In this document: positions 1 through 6,324 of the stretch, one piece after another
Numbering within the stretch: the stretch's first letter is position 1
How the letters are laid out: each line of letters begins with the position of its first letter
Assembly (NCBI GenBank): GCA_020430675.1
Contig: JAGQJJ010000161.1
Coordinates: 1 to 7,717 of the forward strand
From: Myxococcales bacterium
GTDB taxonomy: Bacteria; Myxococcota; Bradymonadia; UBA7976; UBA1532
DNA length: 7,717 nucleotides
Direction of reading: 5' to 3'
Notes under the pieces: generated by a model
Seen by the model: the letters and a program-made list of their open reading frames with translations, nothing else
What the model was told of the DNA's origin: nothing
The model's database searches: none
Position numbers and translations under genes: made by a program

Positions 1-1
1 G

Positions 2-622
2 CTGCCTGACGCCCCTGCACTGCCCGCGGTGGGCCTGCCAAGCGCGCTGTTGACGCGCCGCCCCGATCTGGCCGCCGCCCAGCACCGGGCCGCCGCCGCT
101 GACGCGCGCATCGGCGCCGCGCTGGCCGATCGCTTCCCGCGCTTCACGTTGGGCGCCACGGTGGGCCTGGGCGGCCAGAGCCCGGCCGATCTGGTCTCGC
201 AATGGCTGTGGAGCCTGACCGCGGGCCTCGCCGCTTCGCTGATCGATGGCGGCCGACGCTCGGCCGAGGTCGATGTGCGCCGCGCTGAGATGGATGCGTC
301 GCTGGCGGCGTTGGGCGAATCGGCGCTGACCGCGGTGGCCGAGGTGGAGGACGCGCTGGTCGGCCTGGATCGGGCCCGCGCGACGCTGGCCGCGATCGAC
401 GCGGAGCGCGCCGCGGCCGACGCGCTGGTGGACGAGACGCAGGCGCGCTACGACGCCGGGCTCGATGATTTTCTGCCCGTGGTGACCGCCCTGCGCGGCG
501 CCCAGCAATCGGCCCGCGCGGTGCTCGGCGCCCGGCATGCCGTGCTCAGCCAGCAGATTCAGCTCTATCGCGCGCTCGGCGGCGGCTACGCGCCGGGCCG
601 GCCGCGGGATGCGCAGAAATGA
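2..622 (+). CDS. Outer-membrane efflux channel, TolC/OprM (NodT) type, 3' part only
   Basis: This is the last 206 residues of an outer-membrane factor; the reading frame is open to the left edge, so the start and roughly the first half lie outside the window. Such proteins form trimeric channels through which tripartite pumps expel substrates across the outer membrane and periplasm. The family signature GLPS followed by LLTRRPDLAAAQ is at fragment residues 11-27. It is followed by a beta-strand segment (FTLGATVGLGG), then long alanine-rich helices (about residues 85-190) matching the second coiled-coil hairpin. The RYDAGLDDFLPVV motif corresponds to the RYxxGxxxyl motif of OprM. The end LYRALGGGY matches the OprM-type C-terminus, so the 3' end is intact. 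The adaptor and pump genes follow on the same strand. Family assignment is secure; the substrate is not deducible. Confidence 0.93.
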   Translation: MPDAPALPAVGLPSALLTRRPDLAAAQHRAAAADARIGAALADRFPRFTLGATVGLGGQSPADLVSQWLWSLTAGLAASLIDGGRRSAEVDVRRAEMDASLAALGESALTAVAEVEDALVGLDRARATLAAIDAERAAADALVDETQARYDAGLDDFLPVVTALRGAQQSARAVLGARHAVLSQQIQLYRALGGGYAPGRPRDAQK

Positions 623-625
623 GAA

Positions 626-649
626 GTCGTCGCCCGATCGCCGGACGAC
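626..649 (+). other. Short inverted repeat in the channel-adaptor gap
   Basis: GTCGTC at 626-631 and GACGAC at 644-649 are perfect reverse complements with a 12-nt loop. They lie directly after the channel gene's stop codon and about 35 nt before the adaptor's ribosome-binding site. There is no T-run after it, so it is not a standard intrinsic terminator. It could be an mRNA hairpin that tunes expression within the operon, or chance in GC-rich DNA. Confidence 0.2.
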
Positions 650-682
650 GGCGCGCGCTGTGCGCTGTTGCAGGCGGCGCGC

Positions 683-690
683 AAAGGAGG
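683..690 (+). promoter_or_regulatory. Ribosome-binding site deciding the adaptor start
   Basis: AAAGGAGG is a near-perfect Shine-Dalgarno sequence ending 6 nt before the GTG at 697. It favours this GTG over the in-frame ATG at 619, which overlaps the channel gene's stop codon but has no comparable site. The ATG at 692 is in another frame, sits only 1 nt after the motif, and reads ATG-CCG-TGA. Confidence 0.75.
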
Positions 691-696
691 CATGCC

Positions 697-1776
697 GTGA
701 CCGTTGGCTCGCCCACCCGCTGGGCGCTCGTTGCGCTTCTGGCGTTGCTCGCAACCGCCTGCGCCGAGGCTCCGGCTGGTTCGCAGGCGCCGCCGGGTGG
801 GGGCGGGGGTCCGCCGCCGGCCAAGGTGGGCGTCGCCGCCGCGCGGTCGGGCGTGCTCGATACGCAGCGCACCTTCCTCGGCTATGCGCGGCCGCTGCAA
901 ACGGCCGCGCTGGCCGCCGCGGTGACCGGCATGGTCGAGCGCGTCAACGGCCGCGCCGGCGACCGGGTGGCCGAGGGCGACGCGCTGGTGGTGCTCGACC
1001 GCGCGCTGATCGAACCCGCGCTCGCCGGGGCCCGCGCCGAGCAGCTTCGCATCGAAGCCGAGCTGCGCCAGGCGCGCCGCGAGCTGGAGCGCGCCCGCAG
1101 CCTGCCGCACCCCGTGGTCACCGACGCCGAGCGCGAGAAGTTCAGCGCCCGGGTCGAGATGCTCGATGCCGAGCTCCGCGGCCGCGTGGCCGCGGTGAAA
1201 CGCCTGCAGGCCGAGAGCGATCGCCACACGGTGCGCGCGCCTTTTGCCGGCGTCATCAGCCGCCGCCGGGTCGAGCCGGGGCAATGGCTCTCGCCCGGCC
1301 AGCCGGTGGTCGACCTGGTCTCGGCCGACACGCTGCAAATCGACGTCGACGTGGCCGCCGACCTGCTGCCCCACCTGCGCGTGGGCGGCAAGGCCAAGCT
1401 GACCGGCGTACCGGAAGTGAGCGCGAGCATCGCCGGCATCGTGCCCGCGCTCGACGAGGTCACCCGCACCGCCCGCGTGCGCCTCACGCCCGACGAAGCG
1501 GCGCCGTGGCTGCTGCCCGGCGTGCCGGTCGACGTGCGCTTCCCGCTCTCGGTCGGCGACGGCGTGCTCGTCTCGCGCGACGCCCTGGTGCGCGGCCCGC
1601 AAGGCGTGCGCGTGGTCAAGGTGGTCGACGGCAAGGCCGAATCGATCGCGGTCGAGGTCAAGGCCTCGGCGGGCGAGCAGGCGGTTGTCGTCGGTGAGAT
1701 CGCGCCCGGCGACCAGATCGTCGTGCGCGGCAACGAGCGGGTTCGCCCCGGCCAACCCCTCGAAATCGTGGAGTAA
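697..1776 (+). CDS. RND efflux periplasmic adaptor (membrane-fusion protein), lipoprotein
   Basis: This 359-residue protein would link the RND pump to the outer-membrane channel in the periplasm. Residues 1-22 look like a lipoprotein signal: Arg8, a hydrophobic core and LLATAC, with Cys22 as the lipid attachment site. Ala at -3 is tolerated but not the ideal Leu. A Gly/Pro-rich linker (32-42) follows. The two lipoyl half-motifs are at about 74-101 (AAVTGMVERVNGRAGDRVAEGDALVVLD) and 178-208 (TVRAPFAGVISRRRVEPGQWL...). They flank an alpha-helical hairpin at about 105-175. A beta-barrel (211-282) and a membrane-proximal domain (286-359) complete the usual order. I chose the GTG start because of its strong ribosome-binding site and because it puts the signal peptide at the very N-terminus. 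Starting at 619 would add 26 Arg-rich residues before it. Typical AcrA-family length is slightly longer; the hairpin here is somewhat short. Confidence 0.92.
   Translation: MTVGSPTRWALVALLALLATACAEAPAGSQAPPGGGGGPPPAKVGVAAARSGVLDTQRTFLGYARPLQTAALAAAVTGMVERVNGRAGDRVAEGDALVVLDRALIEPALAGARAEQLRIEAELRQARRELERARSLPHPVVTDAEREKFSARVEMLDAELRGRVAAVKRLQAESDRHTVRAPFAGVISRRRVEPGQWLSPGQPVVDLVSADTLQIDVDVAADLLPHLRVGGKAKLTGVPEVSASIAGIVPALDEVTRTARVRLTPDEAAPWLLPGVPVDVRFPLSVGDGVLVSRDALVRGPQGVRVVKVVDGKAESIAVEVKASAGEQAVVVGEIAPGDQIVVRGNERVRPGQPLEIVE
1770..1773 (+). promoter_or_regulatory. Ribosome-binding site of the RND pump gene
   Basis: GGAG lies inside the last codons of the adaptor gene, 6 nt before the GTG start at 1780. 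Because the adaptor stop codon (1774-1776) falls between site and start, translation of the pump is probably coupled to that of the adaptor. This would help balance the two subunits. Confidence 0.6.
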
Positions 1777-1779
1777 AGC

Positions 1780-4700
1780 GTGGGCAGCGGGGTCATCGGC
1801 TGGGCCATCCGCCGCCCGGTCACCGTCACCGTCGGCGTCATCCTGGTGGTGCTCTTTGGCGTGCTCTCGGTGCTCGGGCTGCCCATCCAGCTCACGCCCG
1901 ACATCACCGTGCCGACCATCACGGTGAGCACCAACTGGCCGGGCGCGACGCCGACCGAGCTGGAGGCCGAGATCCTCGAAGAGCAGGAGGAGGCGCTCAA
2001 GAGCCTGCCCGGGCTCGTGAAGATGTCGTCGGAAGCGCGGCAGGGCCAATCGACCATCACGCTTGAGCTCGAGGTCGGCAGTGATCTTGAAGAGGCGCTG
2101 GTGCGCGCCTCGAACCTGCTCTCGCAGGTGCCCGATTACCCCGCAGCGGCGCGCCAGCCGGTGGTGTCGACCAGCAACAGCTCGGGCCCGCCGCTGGCGG
2201 TGCTGGTCATTCAGTCCGAGCCCGCCGGTCGCTCGGTCGGCGAGTACGGCACCTTCGTCGAAGACAACGTCATCCCGCGCCTGGAGCGCATTCGCGGCGT
2301 CTCGGGCATTCGGCTCATCGGCGGCCGCGCGCAAGAGGTGCACATCGACTTTTCGCCTGCCGAGCTGGCCGCCCGCGGCGTCAGCGTGGGCCAGCTGGCC
2401 ACCGCGGTGCGCGGCGAGCTGCGCGACGTGTCGGCCGGCGATCTGGCGCTCGGCAAGCGGCAGTATGTGGTGCGCACCGAGGTCGCACCGCCGGTGCCCG
2501 AAGACCTGGAGAACCTCGTCCTGCGCACCGCGGCCGATGGCACGCCGGTCCGCCTCGGCGATGTGGCCACCGTGCGCCAGGGTCTGCGCAAGCGCGAGGC
2601 GGTGGGCATGATGAACGGCAGCCCGTCGATGGCGCTGCTGTTGTTCCGCGAGGCCGGCTACAACGTGCTTGAGGTCACCCGCGAGATCCACGCCGCGGTG
2701 GGCGAGCTGCAACGTGATCTGCTCGCGCCCGAGGGGCTGGCGATGCGGGTCGTCTCGGACCAGGTGGGCTATATCGAAGGCGCGCTCGACCTGGTGCAGC
2801 AGAACCTGCTGCTCGGCGGCGCGCTGGCGGTCATCGTGCTGCTCATCTTCCTGCGCAGCATTCGCGCCTCGCTGGTGGTCTCGATCGCCATCCCGGTCAG
2901 CGTCATCGGCACCGCGCTTGGCATGTCGCTGATGGGCCGCACCATCAATATCGTCTCGCTGGCGGGCATGGCGTTTGCCGTCGGCATGGTGGTCGACAAC
3001 TCGATCGTGGTGCTCGAAGCCATCGATACCTGCCGAAAACAGGGCATCCCGGCGGCGCGTGCGGCGCTCCTGGGCACGAAGGAGGTCTGGGGCGCGATCC
3101 TCGCCTCGACCCTCACCACCGCGGCGGTCTTTGTGCCGATCATCGGCTGGCAGGACGAGGTCGGCGAGCTGCTGCGCGACGTCGCCGTGGCCATCTCGAC
3201 CTCGGTTTTTGTCTCGCTTGTGGTCAGCGTGCTGGTCATCCCCAGCTTCTCGGCGCGCCTCTTGCGCAACGCGCGCAACACGGTGCCCGCCGAAGGCGCC
3301 GAGACCGGCCCGCGCGGCATCGCCCGCCCGGTGAGCTGGATCGTGCAGCGCCCGCTGCGCAGCCTGATGGTCGCCGGCCTGGGCCTGGGCCTCACCGGCT
3401 GGGCCGGCCTCGCTTTCCTGCCCGCGCTCGAATACCTGCCCACCGGCAACCGCGACATCGTCTTCGGCGTGGTCATGCCGCCGCCGGGGTACAGCGTCGA
3501 TGAGATCGAGCGCGTCGGCCAGAAGGTGCAGGACTACCTGGTGCGCTATACCGGCAAGGAGGTCGACGGCAAGCCGGCGCTCGACCGCAGCTTCTTTGTG
3601 GGCACGCCGGCGCAGGCCTTCATGGGCGCCGTCAGCCACGACTCGCCACGCATGGGCGAGGTCACCGCGCTGGTGCGGGAATCGCAGGCGCAAATCCCCG
3701 GCGTGTTTGCGTTTGCCAGTCAAGCCAGCCTCTTCGGGCGGCGGCTCGGCGGCGGGCGCTCGATCGAGGTCGACCTGCTCAGCGCCGATCAGGTCGGCAC
3801 CATCCAGTTCGGCCTCAAGCTGATGGGCGCGCTGCGCGAGGCGCTGCCCGGGGCGCAGATTCGGCCCATCCCCGGCCTGGACTTTGGCGCCGCCGAGTTC
3901 CGCGTGCGCCCGGACCGCACCCAGGCCACGCGCCTTGGCCTCAACCCCGCCGAGCTGGGCCTGCTGGTCGACGCTTATGTCGATGGCGCGATCATCGGCG
4001 AGCTGGGCCCCGTCGGCGAACCCAAGCGCGACGTGCTGCTGCGCGCGCAAGGGCTCGACATCTCGGACCCCGAGAAGCTCGCCGCGGCGCCGGTGCCCAC
4101 GCCCTCGGGCCAGATGGTGCCGCTCGGCCGCGTGGCGAAGATCGAAGAGACGCTCGGGCCCACGGTCATCCAGCACATCGAGCGTCGTCGGTCGCTGACG
4201 CTTCAGGTCTCGCCGCCCGATGACATCCCGTTCGAGGCGGCGATCGACCGCGTGCGCGACGAGGTGGTGCCCGGCTTGTTGTCGCAGGCACCTTCCGATC
4301 TGCGGGTGCGCTATAGCGGCAGCGCCGGCCAGCTCGATGACGCCAAGCACGCATTTGCCATCGCGCTGCTGTTGGCGGTGCTGATCTGTTTTCTGTTGCT
4401 GGCCGCGCTCTTCGAGGACTTCCTCGCCCCGATCACCATCCTGGTCAGCGTGCCGCTCGCCGGCGCCGGTGGCGTGCTCTGCCTGCGCCTCGTCGACGCC
4501 ACGCTCGGCCGCCAGCCGCTCGACATGATGACCGCGGTCGGCTTCATCATCCTCATCGGGGTGGTGGTCAACAACGCCATCCTGGTCGTCGACGGCGCCC
4601 TGGCCCGCATGCGCGATGGCATGCCGCTCGCCGAAGCCACCGCCGACGCCGTGCGCCGCCGCATGCGGCCCATCGCGATGAGCGTGCTGACCTCGCTGGC

Positions 4701-4896
4701 CGGCCTGACCCCGATGGTGCTCTTCCCGGGCTCGGGCAGCGAGCTCTACCGCGGCGTGGGCTCGGTGGTGCTCGGCGGGCTGGCGTTGTCGACGGCGCTG
4801 ACGCTGTTCATCGTGCCCGCGGTGTTCAGCTTGATCTGGCGGGTGCGGCAGGTGTTCTGGCCCATCGAGGCCCCGCCCGACCCCGACGCGGCTTAG
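1780..4896 (+). CDS. RND-family efflux pump, inner-membrane permease (AcrB/HAE-like)
   Basis: This 1038-residue protein matches the usual RND length (AcrB 1049). It would be the proton-driven trimeric transporter of the operon. The duplicated layout is visible: TM1 at about 14-34, a periplasmic domain of about 300 residues, TM2-TM6 at about 340-495, TM7 at about 528-547, a second periplasmic domain, and TM8-TM12 at about 857-1015. The TM1 flank has the family pattern LPIQLTPDITVPTITVSTNWPGA. TM4 carries GMVVDNSIVVLE with Asp406-Asn407, aligning with AcrB Asp407-Asp408. TM10 carries GVVVNNAILVVD, so Asn931 aligns with AcrB Lys940. Arg961 and Ser968 (RMRPIAMS) align with Arg971 and Thr978. YLPTGNRDIVFGVVMPPPGY opens the second periplasmic domain. 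The gene starts 3 nt after the adaptor stop. The relay differences mark a subgroup distinct from classical AcrB; drug, lipid or metal specificity cannot be assigned. Confidence 0.95.
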   Translation: MGSGVIGWAIRRPVTVTVGVILVVLFGVLSVLGLPIQLTPDITVPTITVSTNWPGATPTELEAEILEEQEEALKSLPGLVKMSSEARQGQSTITLELEVGSDLEEALVRASNLLSQVPDYPAAARQPVVSTSNSSGPPLAVLVIQSEPAGRSVGEYGTFVEDNVIPRLERIRGVSGIRLIGGRAQEVHIDFSPAELAARGVSVGQLATAVRGELRDVSAGDLALGKRQYVVRTEVAPPVPEDLENLVLRTAADGTPVRLGDVATVRQGLRKREAVGMMNGSPSMALLLFREAGYNVLEVTREIHAAVGELQRDLLAPEGLAMRVVSDQVGYIEGALDLVQQNLLLGGALAVIVLLIFLRSIRASLVVSIAIPVSVIGTALGMSLMGRTINIVSLAGMAFAVGMVVDNSIVVLEAIDTCRKQGIPAARAALLGTKEVWGAILASTLTTAAVFVPIIGWQDEVGELLRDVAVAISTSVFVSLVVSVLVIPSFSARLLRNARNTVPAEGAETGPRGIARPVSWIVQRPLRSLMVAGLGLGLTGWAGLAFLPALEYLPTGNRDIVFGVVMPPPGYSVDEIERVGQKVQDYLVRYTGKEVDGKPALDRSFFVGTPAQAFMGAVSHDSPRMGEVTALVRESQAQIPGVFAFASQASLFGRRLGGGRSIEVDLLSADQVGTIQFGLKLMGALREALPGAQIRPIPGLDFGAAEFRVRPDRTQATRLGLNPAELGLLVDAYVDGAIIGELGPVGEPKRDVLLRAQGLDISDPEKLAAAPVPTPSGQMVPLGRVAKIEETLGPTVIQHIERRRSLTLQVSPPDDIPFEAAIDRVRDEVVPGLLSQAPSDLRVRYSGSAGQLDDAKHAFAIALLLAVLICFLLLAALFEDFLAPITILVSVPLAGAGGVLCLRLVDATLGRQPLDMMTAVGFIILIGVVVNNAILVVDGALARMRDGMPLAEATADAVRRRMRPIAMSVLTSLAGLTPMVLFPGSGSELYRGVGSVVLGGLALSTALTLFIVPAVFSLIWRVRQVFWPIEAPPDPDAA

Positions 4897-6194
4897 TTGG
4901 CTTTGAAGAGGAAGGGGTAGCGCACCACCACGTAGCCGCCGCCCTGAACCGGGGGGAACTGCACGCGCGTCAGTCGGGTGCGCAAGCATTCGTCGACGGC
5001 GGGCGCGCCCAAGGTCGACTCGAGCACCTGCGCCACCTGCACCGCGCCGTCCGGCCCGATGACAAACTTCACCATCACCTTGCCGGCCAGGTCGCGGTCC
5101 GACTGAAGCTGCTTCTCGTAGCAGTAGCGGAACTCGTTGCGGTGCTGCCGGATGGCGCGGGCGATCTCTTCTTTGTCCATGCCGCCGATGACCTCGGCCG
5201 GCTTCTGGATCGGCATCTTCGGCGCCCGTGTGGTGCGCTCGGGCACGTCGGTCGTCGGCCCGAACTTCGACCCGGGGCGCGGACGGTGGGTCGTGTAGTT
5301 CACGCCCAGGCTGGGGCCGTGGTCGAAGCCGCCGGGGCCGCCGGGGCCGTTGAGACCCGGGCCAGCGGGCTTGAGGCCGGCCGGGTCACCGTGCGGATCG
5401 CCGTTCAGGTTCTCAAGCGCCGTGGTCAGACGATCCGAGTCGCCCGGGCCGAAGGCGTTGCGCAGCTCGCTCTCCAAGGCCACCTTGACGGCATCCGCGG
5501 TCTCTTGGGCGACCTGCTTGGCGCCTTCGCGATCGCTGGCCTTGGGCGTCTTGCCCTCAGCGCCTGGCGACTGTTGGGCCAGATGCTTCTCGGGCGCGTC
5601 GGGCGACCCCGAACTGGGCGGCTTCGGCAGGGGCGGCAGCGTGATCGCCGGGTGCGCCTCGGGCCGCTCGGTGAGCGGGCGGGTCTCGAACACGACAAAC
5701 CGCTCGGCCAGATCGAGCCGATCGAGCGACATCTCGCTGGCGTCGACTGGCATCGAGAACGCCACCAGCAAAAACGCGGCGTGAAGCGCGATCGCGGCGG
5801 CGAACCCTCGGCGGCTCGGGGTATCGAGCAGGCCCATGCCGCCGCGGCGCGGCGCAGCGGCCGGGTCCACCAGCGCGAAGATCAGGGTCAGATCGCCCAG
5901 CACGATGCGGGCGCGGTGGCCAGGCAGCAAGCGGAAGCCGCCCGCGGTGCCGATCGCGGCCACGTTGCCGTCGCTGAGCACCGCGGCTTCGACGCCGGCG
6001 GGCACCTCGACGCGGGCGACGCCGCCAGCGAGGCGGGCGATGGCATGGGGGGCATCGGGCGGCAGCGCCGGGTGCTCGTGGGCGAGCCGGGCGCCGGGGC
6101 CGCCGAGGGTGAAGGTCTCGCCGTCGGCCAGGTGGAAGACGTCGAGCACGGTGTCGCGGAACACGGCGACGATTTCGAGGGAGCGCGGGGTCAT
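4893..6194 (-). CDS. TonB-like single-pass protein with AgmX/PglI C-terminal domain
   Basis: The protein has 433 residues. Residues 1-110 form a beta-rich, probably cytoplasmic domain (starting SLEIVAVFRDTVLDVFHL). One membrane segment follows at about 130-149 (FAAAIALHAAFLLVAFSMPV) after a Ser-Arg-Arg stretch. Next is a long Pro/Gly-rich, partly charged periplasmic linker (about 180-340) with a GP/GG repeat near 279-291. The C-terminal domain (342-431) shows IRQHRNEFRYCYEKQL, GKVMVKFVIGPDGAV, STLGAPAVDECL, FPPVQGGG and YPFLF, the conserved pattern of the AgmX/PglI tail. Cys358 and Cys403 are the two conserved cysteines. The layout resembles TonB, suggesting force or energy transfer to the outer envelope. 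AgmX and PglI are known from myxobacterial gliding, but many paralogues exist, so a motility role here is only a guess. No ExbB/ExbD partner is in the window. Confidence 0.88.
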   Translation of the reverse strand: MTPRSLEIVAVFRDTVLDVFHLADGETFTLGGPGARLAHEHPALPPDAPHAIARLAGGVARVEVPAGVEAAVLSDGNVAAIGTAGGFRLLPGHRARIVLGDLTLIFALVDPAAAPRRGGMGLLDTPSRRGFAAAIALHAAFLLVAFSMPVDASEMSLDRLDLAERFVVFETRPLTERPEAHPAITLPPLPKPPSSGSPDAPEKHLAQQSPGAEGKTPKASDREGAKQVAQETADAVKVALESELRNAFGPGDSDRLTTALENLNGDPHGDPAGLKPAGPGLNGPGGPGGFDHGPSLGVNYTTHRPRPGSKFGPTTDVPERTTRAPKMPIQKPAEVIGGMDKEEIARAIRQHRNEFRYCYEKQLQSDRDLAGKVMVKFVIGPDGAVQVAQVLESTLGAPAVDECLRTRLTRVQFPPVQGGGYVVVRYPFLFKAN

Positions 6195-6200
6195 GGCCGG

Positions 6201-6206
6201 TCCTCC
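6201..6206 (-). promoter_or_regulatory. Ribosome-binding site of the AgmX-like gene
   Basis: On the minus strand this reads GGAGGA, ending 6 nt before the ATG at 6194-6192. It is a strong Shine-Dalgarno match and supports the chosen start. Confidence 0.7.
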
Positions 6207-6273
6207 GGGCGCACGTTTCCCGCCGCGACCACACGGGGCGGGCGCGTCGATTCACGTTGCGTTTCAGTAGGTT

Positions 6274-6303
6274 GCTGTCAGCGGATTCGGAGGCTCTGAC
6301 AGC
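6274..6303. repeat. 8-bp perfect inverted repeat between protease and AgmX-like genes
   Basis: GCTGTCAG (6274-6281) and CTGACAGC (6296-6303) are exact reverse complements separated by 14 nt. The repeat lies 21 nt past the protease stop codon and about 80 nt before the AgmX-like start, both on the minus strand. The sequence following it on the minus strand (AACCTACTGAAACG) lacks a T-run, so a canonical intrinsic terminator is not supported. It may be an mRNA hairpin, a weak terminator or a regulator-binding site. The rest of this 130-nt gap shows no clear promoter. Confidence 0.45.
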
Positions 6304-6324
6304 CGTGCGCCCGGCAGGTTCCGC

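Noticed and set aside
537..1697. A 386-codon plus-strand frame overlapping the adaptor gene
   Set aside because: It is almost entirely Arg, Ala, Gly and Pro, a frame shadow of the adaptor, whose own frame shows the lipoyl and barrel domains.
2..4896. Assigning the efflux system as a specific drug (Acr/Mex) or metal (Cus/Czc) exporter
   Set aside because: No His/Met-rich metal-binding region was noticed, and the relay residues differ from AcrB. Sequence alone does not set the substrate, so gene symbols were left empty.
586..4989. A 1467-codon open frame on the minus strand, antisense to the whole adaptor and pump genes
   Set aside because: Its translation is a low-complexity mix of His, Arg, Ala, Asp and Gln with no domain or hydrophobic segment. 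The plus-strand frames encode clearly recognisable proteins. Long antisense frames are expected opposite genes with G or C at third positions.
5328..5352. Tandem GGGGCCGCC-like repeat
   Set aside because: It encodes the Gly/Pro linker of the AgmX-like protein (GPGGPGG) and is explained by low-complexity coding sequence.
5142..6299. A 385-codon plus-strand open frame opposite the AgmX-like gene
   Set aside because: It is Arg/Gly/Ala-rich with no recognisable motif, and the opposite strand carries a conserved C-terminal domain with a good ribosome-binding site.
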